Assembly: GCA_903884655.1 (NCBI GenBank)
Contig: CAISFO010000097.1
Location: 62,001 to 126,000 of the forward strand
Direction: 5' to 3'
Length of the DNA: 64,000 nt
Origin: an uncultured Holophagaceae bacterium
Lineage (GTDB): Bacteria; Acidobacteriota; Holophagae; Holophagales; Holophagaceae
Numbering within the stretch: the stretch's first letter is position 1; each line of letters begins with the position of its first letter. The notes beneath the pieces are model-generated. The model did no database searches. It saw nothing but the letters and a program-made list of their open reading frames with translations, and had not been told where the DNA came from. Below, in pieces: positions 1 to 6,893 of the stretch. A program made the translations under genes and the position numbers.

Positions 1-80
1 GCTCGGAAGCCGTTGACAGCCTGATCGAGGCCTATATCCTTTCAATCACTCAACAGAAACCAGTGCAGCCTTCTCTCTGA
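1..80 (+). CDS. Possible 3' end of an upstream gene (partial)
   Basis: Reading from base 3, an open frame of 25 codons runs to a TGA at 78-80 and looks like an ordinary protein C-terminus (segment EAVDSLIEAYILSITQQ). The rest of the gene would lie to the left of the window, so no family can be assigned. A TTGACA at 13-18 with a TATCCT-like box at 35-40 (16-base spacer) lies in the same stretch and could be the promoter of the next gene. The two readings are not exclusive. Confidence is low because the fragment is so short. Confidence 0.35.
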   Translation, partial: SEAVDSLIEAYILSITQQKPVQPSL

Positions 81-95
81 AGCCAGGAGGACGTG

Positions 96-644
96 ATGAA
101 TGACCGTCTGTCTGTCCACCCGCCCTCCAGACGTCGTGGCAACCCCAGTCTGACGCCGGTCCCGGGACTGACGCCCGTCATCCTGGACCGGCCCAGCGCA
201 GCCTTCCGCCTCCAGCGTTCCCTCCTTTCCTTTGCGGTGCTGGCGCTCTCCCTGCCTCTGTTCCAGACGCCGGTCTTCGGGATGGACCGGGCCGCCGCCC
301 GGCTGAAGGAGAAGTGCGCCACGCTTCTGGCGAGCGCGGGAGAGAACGGCGGGCTGGGCACCTTCGCCCCCGGTGTCTCCTCCACGAACCCGGAACTGTT
401 CCTGGCCGGCCACACCAACGTGCCCGGCAGGAGCGTCCCCGGCGTGAACCGCCCCCACACCAACGTGCCCCACACGAACGTGCCCGGGAAACACGTCAAT
501 GTGCCCTCGGAGGTCGGCCACGCCAACCTGCAGCGGCCGCACGCCAACTCCGCCCACACGAACATCGGCCACACCAACACGGCCCACCAGAACACGCCAC
601 ACACGAACATCACCACGCCAAACAAGGGTTCGGAAAAGACCTGA
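96..644 (+). CDS. Exported protein with His/Thr/Asn five-residue repeats
   Basis: About 182 residues, family not recognised. I chose the ATG at 96 over the GTG at 93 because AGGAGG at 85-90 is then correctly spaced. A basic N-terminal stretch is followed by a hydrophobic segment around residues 45-60 (SLLSFAVLALSLPLFQ), so export is likely. The last 75 residues are a five-residue repeat built on [T/A]N[V/I/L/T]xH (for example PHTNVPHTNV and AHTNIGHTNTAHQNT). This resembles the pentapeptide-repeat pattern A(N/D)LxX, with His recurring two residues after the central hydrophobic position. It sits 23 bases before a second exported protein, probably in one operon. Function unknown; metal binding or a short beta-helix are possibilities only. 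Confidence 0.7.
   Translation: MNDRLSVHPPSRRRGNPSLTPVPGLTPVILDRPSAAFRLQRSLLSFAVLALSLPLFQTPVFGMDRAAARLKEKCATLLASAGENGGLGTFAPGVSSTNPELFLAGHTNVPGRSVPGVNRPHTNVPHTNVPGKHVNVPSEVGHANLQRPHANSAHTNIGHTNTAHQNTPHTNITTPNKGSEKT
411..614 (+). repeat. Tandem 15-base repeat coding HTNxx units
   Basis: Within the preceding gene the DNA repeats imperfectly with a 15-base period based on CACACSAACRTSCCC. The best copies are at 411-425, 456-485 and 558-615. The repeat is kept at both DNA and protein level, so copy number could vary by slippage. Confidence 0.7.
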
Positions 645-667
645 GGACCAAGCCCGGAGTCCTGCCG

Positions 668-1603
668 ATGCGACACCCCGCCTTGCCTTCCCCGAAGGCG
701 CTGTTCGCCTTGATCCTCCTGGCTGGAGTTTGCGGGCAGGCCATGGGCCAGTCGGAATGCCGGGAGCGCGCCCGGCGGCTCACCAATGCGGCCCAGCGCT
801 GTCGGCAGCGCCTGGCCTCAGGTGAACTCCAGACCTGCACGGTGACCCTCGGCTTTCGCAATGACCAGGAAGTGAGCATCGAGCAGGCGGAGGCTCTGGC
901 GGCCGCCTTCAACCGGAACGCGGACCGCTACGAAGCCCTCCAGCGGAGCATCCAGGCCGTGCGGGACAAGATCGCTCTCGATCAGCGGGCCATCACCATG
1001 CATGGCTTCACCAAGCAGGAACGGGATTTCGAGGACTGGGTGGAACTCAGCTCCGAGTCGCAGAAGGAATTCGAGGACTCCGTGGTGAGCGGGGCCATCG
1101 ACACGGCCCTCCTGGGTGTCAAGGTCGGCTCGACCAAGCTCGCTTCCCTCAGCAACTCCAAGGTCGACCAGGTCATCAAGGAAGCGAAGGCGCTGGGAAT
1201 GGAAGACTCCCTCTTCTACGATGCCCTCAAGGCCTGCAAGGCGGCGAAGAACAGAAAGGCCGCGGCCAAGGCCATCGGCGAAGCCATGGAGCGCCTGCAG
1301 AAGGCCAAGGACAAGTACCAGATGGCCAAGGATCGCAACGGCCTCAAGGCCACGGCCACCATCCTGGGATGGTGTGTCGAGGACCCCAAACTGACCCTCC
1401 TGGTCACGGAAGTCGACATCACCATCGCCGCCATCTTCAACAATGCCACCCGGCGCGTGAGCATGAGCCAGATCGAGGCCTTGAACAAACTCACGGAGGG
1501 TGAACTCAAGGGGATTAAGGCCGTCTCGGGCGTAATCAAAGAACATGTCAGCCAGCTGCAGTCCCTGAAGACCCAGCTGCGGCAGGTTCCCGGCTGCTAT
1601 TAG
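668..1603 (+). CDS. Exported alpha-helical protein of unknown function
   Basis: 311 residues from the ATG at 668. A signal peptide is visible (basic start, then LFALILLAGVCGQAMG, likely cut after AMG around residue 27). The open frame continues far upstream, but only this start gives an exported protein. The mature part is rich in Lys, Glu, Ala and Gln with long helical, coiled-coil-like stretches (around residues 70-110 and 190-230) and cysteine pairs near both ends (C31 and C46 areas, and near the C-terminus), so disulfides are plausible. I recognise no domain. It follows the repeat protein by 23 bases on the same strand, so the two probably act together outside the cytoplasm. Confidence 0.7.
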   Translation: MRHPALPSPKALFALILLAGVCGQAMGQSECRERARRLTNAAQRCRQRLASGELQTCTVTLGFRNDQEVSIEQAEALAAAFNRNADRYEALQRSIQAVRDKIALDQRAITMHGFTKQERDFEDWVELSSESQKEFEDSVVSGAIDTALLGVKVGSTKLASLSNSKVDQVIKEAKALGMEDSLFYDALKACKAAKNRKAAAKAIGEAMERLQKAKDKYQMAKDRNGLKATATILGWCVEDPKLTLLVTEVDITIAAIFNNATRRVSMSQIEALNKLTEGELKGIKAVSGVIKEHVSQLQSLKTQLRQVPGCY

Positions 1604-1627
1604 GGTCCGCTTTTAAAACAGACCCTA
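1601..1627. terminator. Hairpin shared by two convergent gene ends
   Basis: TAGGGTC at 1601-1607 pairs perfectly with GACCCTA at 1621-1627. The 13-base loop contains TTTTAAAA. The left arm carries the TAG stop of the plus-strand gene and the right arm the TAG stop of the minus-strand gene. No U-tract follows on either side, so a bidirectional terminator or barrier role is inferred from position only. Confidence 0.45.
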
Positions 1628-2287
1628 GCACTGCGCGCGGTCCCGAAGGTGCACTGGGCACCAGCGGGTCAGCTCTTGCTCTGTGATTCCTGTGGGGTTT
1701 TTCACCCTCTGGGTTCTGGTTGTTGTCCTTTGAGGTTCCCGGTGGTACCGCATCCACCCCCATCCCAGCAGCCCCGCCAGCAGCAGCCATCCAATAGGAG
1801 ACTTGGCGGCGATGCGGAGGTCCTGCCAGGAGGGCATGGAGCCGAAGATCAGGTTGGCCAGAAGGTACAGCAGGCCCGCCTCGGGCCAGCCGAAATCCGG
1901 GTTTCCTCCCAGCCGCCAGATGAACAGGCCATAGGCCGCCGGCAGGAGCAGCAGCGGCGCCAGGCCGATGAAGAAGGCGTTGTACCAGCGCAGGTGGCTA
2001 AGGGCGACCGAGCCCAGCACGAAGCCATGTCCCTCCCTCCGGGGAATGACCGTGAAGTGGATGGGCTGGCCATTCAGCAGCTTCCCGATAAACCAGTGAC
2101 AAGCTTCATGGCAGATCGTCCCCGGCAGGGCCAACAGGGAAAACAGCCAGAAGGACCGCCGGGCTTGGTTCATCAACCAGAGCATGGCGGCCATGCCCGC
2201 AAGGTAGCCGAAGGGCAGACCGCGTCCCCCCACGTCTAAGGTCCAGGCAAAACCCATGGTGCTCGCCTCCCGCACCCATTGGATCAT
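1625..2287 (-). CDS. Multi-pass membrane protein with M50-like HExxH motif
   Basis: 220 residues with four to five hydrophobic segments. HEACH at residues 60-64 is an HExxH zinc site inside or beside the second segment. A later stretch NLIFGSMPSWQD (around residues 146-157) carries N, P and D in the order seen in the second motif of M50 site-2 proteases, where the Asp is the third zinc ligand. The classical LDG triplet is absent and the protein is shorter than most M50 enzymes. The start is uncertain: the ATG at 2287 has a weak ribosome site, and Met11 is an alternative. A compact M50-type intramembrane protease or a relative is likely; no PDZ domain is present. Confidence 0.65.
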   Translation of the reverse strand: MIQWVREASTMGFAWTLDVGGRGLPFGYLAGMAAMLWLMNQARRSFWLFSLLALPGTICHEACHWFIGKLLNGQPIHFTVIPRREGHGFVLGSVALSHLRWYNAFFIGLAPLLLLPAAYGLFIWRLGGNPDFGWPEAGLLYLLANLIFGSMPSWQDLRIAAKSPIGWLLLAGLLGWGWMRYHREPQRTTTRTQRVKNPTGITEQELTRWCPVHLRDRAQC

Positions 2288-2328
2288 CCCTGGCGGGTTC
2301 CTGGCCCGCAGTCCGGGAGAAAGTAAGG

Positions 2329-2538
2329 CTAGGCCGTCGTGTTGATCCGGCTGCCCACCTGCGCGTTGGAGGTCTGGGTCTCACTGACCTCCTGGGCGCT
2401 CCGCTGGGATTCCACGCGTTCCGCCTGTGCCGTCTCCTGGGCTTCGGGCTTGGGCGCCGCGACCGCCTGGGACTTCGGAGCGAGGTTGCTAAGGGCTGCC
2501 GTGAAACCCACGCCGCCGACGCCTTGAACTGGACCCAT
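2329..2538 (-). CDS. Small hypothetical protein
   Basis: 69 residues, preceded by GGGAGG six bases before the ATG at 2538, which makes it a credible gene. The N-terminus is Gly/Val rich, the middle is Ala, Glu and Gln rich and probably helical or disordered, and the end is VGSRINTTA. There is no signal peptide or membrane segment. The overall form (short, charged middle, Gly-Ser plus Ile-Asn end) recalls small YjfB-like motility proteins, but the match is too weak for a name. It is on the same strand as the HExxH membrane protein 41 bases downstream. Confidence 0.55.
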   Translation of the reverse strand: MGPVQGVGGVGFTAALSNLAPKSQAVAAPKPEAQETAQAERVESQRSAQEVSETQTSNAQVGSRINTTA

Positions 2539-2648
2539 GGTGCCCTCCCGGAGTGGCAGCTGACCTGAAGGCCATCCACCTGCATGCTATCGGCCGGGTG
2601 ACGTCCAAACATGAGCTTTTTTGTATCATTTGATCGCTCCGCCCTCAC

Positions 2649-2679
2649 GGCCTCGCCAGCGCCTCTGGCCAGCGAGGCC
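2649..2679 (-). terminator. GC-rich hairpin after the methyltransferase gene
   Basis: GGCCTCGC at 2649-2656 is exactly complementary to GCGAGGCC at 2672-2679, with a further CAG/CTG pairing inside. It lies 28 bases past the stop of the minus-strand methyltransferase gene (2707). No good U-run follows on the minus strand, so the terminator call rests on position and stem strength. Confidence 0.4.
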
Positions 2680-2706
2680 CGAAAGGCCTCTGGAGTCCCG
2701 GGAGCG

Positions 2707-3495
2707 TCAACCTGCGGCAGGCACCGCCACGATCACAAGGTCAGTCGACGTGGGGCTCCAGGCTTCGCCCGTCATCGAACCCAGGACCTCCCGCACCTGG
2801 AAACCGCAGGCGCCGAGCAGGGCCTCGACTTCGGCTCGGCGCCACCCATGCAGGGGCACATCGTGGGCGGCGACCAGTTCCAGGGGGGTTGCGGTTCCAG
2901 GGCGGTAGCACAGGTGGGCGGGTGTGAAGGTCAGGCGGCCGCCGCCGTGATGGGTCATGAGCCGGAGGAAGAGGGTGCTCTCCCCCTCAGCCTCGCCCGG
3001 ACGCAGGACCACCGGGAAGGTCCGCTCGCCCCGGTCCAGGATGCGATCGTAGTTGAGCAGCTGGAGGAGGAAGGGGGCGCTCGGCAGCAGCAGGGGGGCG
3101 AGACCCGAGAAGAAGCTCAAGACTTCGGCCTCCTCGCAGAGGTGCGGCAGGGTGTTGCCCAGACACAGGGCGCCGCCCTGACCGGCCCTGATGCCATCGC
3201 CCAGGGTGGTAAGCCCAACCTGGAGGTATCGGCCAGCGGGGTCGGCCCGTCGAGCGGCGTCCACCTGCGAGGGGGACACGTCCACGCCGATGGCCTGGAA
3301 GCCCAGCGCTGTCAGGAACCGCGTGTGCTCCCCGCTGCCGCACCCAAGGTCCAACACCTGGCGGGACGGCCCCGCCCCCAGCACCCGCTGGAGCAGCGGG
3401 GCCTCGCGCTGCAGCCGTTCCGGCCAGGCGATGAGGCCAGGGTAGGCGATGCGGCCATAGGGGTCGGGACTGGCGCCCGCGCCTATCGCGGCCAT
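2707..3495 (-). CDS. Class I SAM-dependent methyltransferase
   Basis: 262 residues. The SAM-binding motif I reads VLDLGCGSGEHT (around residues 48-59), followed by motif II with an acidic residue at GVDVSPSQ, which is typical of small Rossmann-fold methyltransferases acting on small molecules or proteins. The substrate cannot be told from sequence. The start codon lies 13 bases inside the preceding membrane-protein gene (3483-4049), so the two are probably translationally coupled and may be functionally linked. Confidence 0.8.
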   Translation of the reverse strand: MAAIGAGASPDPYGRIAYPGLIAWPERLQREAPLLQRVLGAGPSRQVLDLGCGSGEHTRFLTALGFQAIGVDVSPSQVDAARRADPAGRYLQVGLTTLGDGIRAGQGGALCLGNTLPHLCEEAEVLSFFSGLAPLLLPSAPFLLQLLNYDRILDRGERTFPVVLRPGEAEGESTLFLRLMTHHGGGRLTFTPAHLCYRPGTATPLELVAAHDVPLHGWRRAEVEALLGACGFQVREVLGSMTGEAWSPTSTDLVIVAVPAAG

Positions 3496-4049
3496 AGCCA
3501 GCCGAAGACCCCGGCGCTGAGCAGGCCGTAGATAAGGGCATCAGCCAGGTCCTTAGCGGCGCTGCGCCAGGGCTTGCCCATCCAGATGGCCATCTGGATG
3601 CTGCCGAAGCCGTAGGTGAGGAAGGAAACTGTACCCACGACGCGGAACACCTGGAGGTAATGGGTACCAGGCGCCAGCGTGCGACTGGCCAGGTAGGCGG
3701 CCATGAAGGCCACCAGCACCGTGTAGAGCAGCCACTTGACCAGGGCCCCGCCCATGGCAGGCGGCCCGTTGGGGTTCACGGACAGGAAGGCCACGGGGCC
3801 CTCCGCGTACTTGGCCAGCATCTCCGGCTGGCCCATCTGCTTCATGTCCGCGCAGTGGGGCAGCACGTACTGGCCTGGAGCCGGACTGCCCTTGCGGATG
3901 GCGGCGCGCACCTCCTTCTCGTTGGACAGGGCGTTGTAGTCCGAGGCGTGCCACTTCACCACCATGTGGATGAGGCTGCTGGCCACGAAGACGAAGACCG
4001 CGGACAGCAGGATGGGAAGCCAGAGCTGGACGAGCGAGACATGGGCCAT
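3483..4049 (-). CDS. Conserved membrane protein, function unknown
   Basis: 188 residues from the ATG at 4049, chosen because AAGGAG lies seven bases upstream; an ATG 33 bases earlier lacks this. About four membrane helices are visible: one at residues 5-28, then after a soluble stretch of roughly 70 residues three more toward the C-terminus (around 100-125, 130-150 and 165-185). The soluble part has a Cys-Ala-Asp and a PNGPP turn. I recognise no family. It overlaps the methyltransferase gene by 13 bases. Confidence 0.65.
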   Translation of the reverse strand: MAHVSLVQLWLPILLSAVFVFVASSLIHMVVKWHASDYNALSNEKEVRAAIRKGSPAPGQYVLPHCADMKQMGQPEMLAKYAEGPVAFLSVNPNGPPAMGGALVKWLLYTVLVAFMAAYLASRTLAPGTHYLQVFRVVGTVSFLTYGFGSIQMAIWMGKPWRSAAKDLADALIYGLLSAGVFGWLWPR

Positions 4050-4128
4050 GGCGACTCCTTTTAAGCAGGGCATTTGATCCAAGGGGCGTCGGTAGGGTGG
4101 GCTTCCTGGTGGTGGCGGTCAAGTGGTT

Positions 4129-4653
4129 TCAGGGCTTCCGGGGTTTCCGTGGGCCCGGCGCCGAGCGCGTTCCGGTGGCGGCATCCACCGCCTCGACCCA
4201 GCCCGCGCGGCTGGCCGGGAAGGCGTCGGCGTAGGGCACGTAGGGTTTCAGATCCAGGACTGGCGTGCCATCCAGCAGGTCCACTCCCCGCAGGTGCAGC
4301 GTGCGGCCCTCGATGGCCACCAACTCGACGGCGGAGAGGCCGATGGCATTGGGACGGTGGGGCGAGCGGGTGGCCAGCACGCCCCGCTTGCCTTTGGGTC
4401 CCCGGGGAGGCTGCACCAGGGGCGCCCAGCCCTCGCTGAGATGGAAGGCGAAGATGAGCCAGATGCGCTCGAAGCCCGCCAGATCCTGAAGGACCCGCTC
4501 GGGCAGCGAAGCATCCAGTTCCAGCGTGGCTTCCACGGCGGCGCCTGTTTCCGTGCCTGTGACGACCGTGGGCTGGTGGGGCGCATCGATGCGACGAGCG
4601 TAGGGTGTTCGCACGAGGCCGATGGGTCGGTAGGTGAAAGTGGGGAGCTCCAT
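4129..4653 (-). CDS. trmO: tRNA m6t6A37 methyltransferase TrmO
   Basis: 174 residues, standard for the TrmO/TsaA (UPF0066) family, which N6-methylates threonylcarbamoyl-adenosine 37 in tRNA-Thr using SAM. Diagnostic blocks are all present: PIGLVRTP near the N-terminus, ERIWLIFAFH in the middle, RSPHRPNAIGLSAVEL around residues 96-111, and LDGTPVLDLKPYVPYAD near 125-141. The C-terminal extension seen in the longer E. coli protein is absent. It lies between the dctA hairpin and an unrelated membrane-protein gene. Confidence 0.93.
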   Translation of the reverse strand: MELPTFTYRPIGLVRTPYARRIDAPHQPTVVTGTETGAAVEATLELDASLPERVLQDLAGFERIWLIFAFHLSEGWAPLVQPPRGPKGKRGVLATRSPHRPNAIGLSAVELVAIEGRTLHLRGVDLLDGTPVLDLKPYVPYADAFPASRAGWVEAVDAATGTRSAPGPRKPRKP

Positions 4654-4713
4654 CCTGGAAGGGTAGCGTCCTTGATCCGGATGGTTTCCTCCAAGGTGAC
4701 CCGGTGGTACGAC

Positions 4714-4741
4714 AACAGCGGGGGCCGCTGCCCCCGCTGTT
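4714..4741 (-). terminator. Strong hairpin downstream of dctA
   Basis: A perfect 12-base stem with a four-base loop: AACAGCGGGGGC at 4714-4725 pairs with GCCCCCGCTGTT at 4730-4741. It sits 33 bases past the dctA stop on the minus strand and before trmO. Only a short T-containing tail follows on the minus strand, so it may end or stabilise the dctA transcript rather than be a classical intrinsic terminator. Confidence 0.6.
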
Positions 4742-4773
4742 CCGTTGCCGTCTCCTCGCGCCTGACTGCTGAT

Positions 4774-6069
4774 CTATTCGCCGACCATGACCGGCACTTC
4801 GGAGATGGGCTTTGCCTTCCGGTCCAGGACAGCGTGGAAGCGGTCCCAGTCCAGTTCCTTTTCCCAGCTGGCCATGACCACGGCCGCGATGCAGTTCCCG
4901 ATGTGGTTGGTGATGGCACGAGCCTCGGACATGAACTTGTCGATGCCGAGGATGAGCGCCATGCCCGCCACGGGGATGCCAGGCACCACCGCCAGGGTGG
5001 CCGCCAGGGTGATGAAGCCCGAACCGGTGACGCCCGCGGCGCCCTTGCTGGTGATCATCGCCACCACCAGAATCGCCATCTGCTGGCCGATGGTGAGCTC
5101 GATACCCAGGGCCTGGGCGATGAAGAGCGAGGCCAGGGTCATGTAGATGTTGGTGCCATCCAGGTTGAACGAGTACCCGGTGGGAATCACCAGCCCGACG
5201 ATGGATTTCGACAGGCCCAGATTCTCCATCTTTTCCATGAGGGGAATCAGTGCCGACTCGGAGGAACTGGTGGCCAGCACCAGCAGCAGTTCGCTCTTGA
5301 TGTAGCCGACCACCTTGAAGATGTTGAATCCCGCCAGCCTCGCGATCAGACCCAGCACGACGAAGATGAACACGGCACAGGTCGCATAGAAGAGCACGAT
5401 GAGCTGCGCCATGGGCACCAGCGACTTCAAGCCGAACTTGCCAATGGTGTAGGCGATGGCGGCACCCGCGCCGATGGGGGCGAGGTAGAGGATCTGGTGC
5501 ATGACGCCAAAGAACATTTTGCTGACGTTCTCCAGGAAGCCGATGAGGGGGGTCTTGTACTTCTCACCCATGGCGGCCACGGAAAAGCCGAGCAGCACGG
5601 AGATCAGCAGCACCTGCAGGATGTCGCCATCGGTGAAGGCGCTGAACATGGTCTTGGGGATCATCTTCAGCAGGTGCTCCGAGAGGGTCATGTGCTGAGC
5701 CTGGGCCACGTAGCCTGCCACCAGCTTGGGATCCAGCTTGGAGGGATCGGCGTGGAAGCTCCGGCCGGGTCCGAACACATTGGCCATGACCAGGCCGATG
5801 ACCAGGGCCAAGGTGCTGACGACTTCAAAATAGAGCAGGGCCTTGCCGCCCACGCGACCGGCCTTCTTGATGCTGCCGGAGCCGGCGATACCCAGCACGA
5901 CGCTGCAGAGGATCACAGGCGGGATGAGCATCTTGATGAGGCTGATGAACCCATCGGCGAAGGGCTGCATCTTGACTGCGAAGATGGGGAAGAAGTGGCC
6001 CACACAGGCGCCAAGAATGATGGCGACCGCTACCCAGTTGTACAGCTTCGACGCTGCGCGCTTGATCAT
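4774..6069 (-). CDS. dctA: C4-dicarboxylate:cation symporter DctA
   Basis: 431 residues, the usual length for the DAACS/SDF family, which imports succinate, fumarate, malate or acidic amino acids with Na+ or H+. Family marks are the serine-rich reentrant loop ATSSSESALIPLM (around residues 265-277), the GYSFNLDGT signature and multiple hydrophobic helices. GGAGG lies seven bases before the ATG. It follows the CitB/DcuR-type regulator by 107 bases, so the two-component system upstream is the obvious candidate to control it. A glutamate/aspartate transporter (GltP) cannot be excluded from sequence alone, but the context favours dicarboxylates. Confidence 0.88.
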   Translation of the reverse strand: MIKRAASKLYNWVAVAIILGACVGHFFPIFAVKMQPFADGFISLIKMLIPPVILCSVVLGIAGSGSIKKAGRVGGKALLYFEVVSTLALVIGLVMANVFGPGRSFHADPSKLDPKLVAGYVAQAQHMTLSEHLLKMIPKTMFSAFTDGDILQVLLISVLLGFSVAAMGEKYKTPLIGFLENVSKMFFGVMHQILYLAPIGAGAAIAYTIGKFGLKSLVPMAQLIVLFYATCAVFIFVVLGLIARLAGFNIFKVVGYIKSELLLVLATSSSESALIPLMEKMENLGLSKSIVGLVIPTGYSFNLDGTNIYMTLASLFIAQALGIELTIGQQMAILVVAMITSKGAAGVTGSGFITLAATLAVVPGIPVAGMALILGIDKFMSEARAITNHIGNCIAAVVMASWEKELDWDRFHAVLDRKAKPISEVPVMVGE

Positions 6070-6176
6070 ATGACCTCCGGATCGTTAAGGATCATCCTCG
6101 GTCATTCCTCGGGCACCGGGTCGTTCTGGAAGTTGATTCCGGGAATTGGAACTTTTGTAAGCGGTCCTAGGAGCTC

Positions 6177-6893
6177 TCAGAGGAAGCGCTGAACCTCCAT
6201 CAGGTAGGCGCGCTGGAGGGTGAACCGGTGGACCGGACGGCCCCCCGTGCCGTAGCCAGGCTCCATCCGGAGAACCTTGAGGGTGCTGAGGAACTCGAAG
6301 TACTTCCGCACGGAGACTCTGGAGATCCCCACCACCAGCGCGATCTCCTCGCTGGTGAACCAGGGCGGGTCTTCCGGGCGGCGGGTGATGACCTCAAGCA
6401 CCTTGGCGAGGGTGTTCCGGTCCAACCCCTTTGGGAGGGTTTCCGCCACCCTGGTTTCGGCGGGCCGGCGGCCCAGACGCTGGTCAAGCTCCGTCTGGTC
6501 GAGGGACTGCTTGCCCCGGATCAGGCGGTGGTTGTCCCGGTAGTGTTCCAGCGCCTGCTTGAGCCGCTCGAACTCGAAGGGCTTGATGAGGTAGTCCACC
6601 GCGCCCAGTTTCAGGGCCCGGCTGATGGTGGCTGCGTCCCGGGCGGCGGACACGAAGATCACGTCCACCTCCAGCACCTGCCTCCGGATCTCCTCCATGA
6701 GCTCGATGCCGCTGTGCCCGGGCATGAAGATGTCCAGCAGCAGCAGGTCCACGGGGCGGCTCCGGAGCAGGTCCAGCGCTTCGGGGACGCTCCGCACGGA
6801 GGCCACGGTCTCGAAGCCCCCCACCCGCTCCAGGTAGATCCGGTTGAGCTCGGCCACCATGGGATCGTCTTCCACCAGCAGCACGCGGATCAT
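6177..6893 (-). CDS. CitB/DcuR-family response regulator
   Basis: 238 residues. An N-terminal receiver domain has the acidic pocket E8-D9-D10, phospho-acceptor Asp54 in LLLLDIFMPG and the conserved Lys in VDYLIKPF. The C-terminal part has the helix-turn-helix of CitB/DcuR/DctR regulators (SEEIALVVGISRVSVRKYFEFL). The start ATG overlaps the sensor-kinase stop by four bases (ATGA), the usual coupling for this pair. Such regulators activate carboxylate uptake genes; dctA just downstream and the citrate symporter upstream are the likely targets. Confidence 0.92.
   Translation of the reverse strand: MIRVLLVEDDPMVAELNRIYLERVGGFETVASVRSVPEALDLLRSRPVDLLLLDIFMPGHSGIELMEEIRRQVLEVDVIFVSAARDAATISRALKLGAVDYLIKPFEFERLKQALEHYRDNHRLIRGKQSLDQTELDQRLGRRPAETRVAETLPKGLDRNTLAKVLEVITRRPEDPPWFTSEEIALVVGISRVSVRKYFEFLSTLKVLRMEPGYGTGGRPVHRFTLQRAYLMEVQRFL

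Noticed and set aside
4123..6192. Plus-strand open frame of 689 codons opposite trmO and dctA
   Set aside because: It is antisense to two well-conserved genes, has shadow-like composition rich in His, Gly, Arg and Asp, and no domain.
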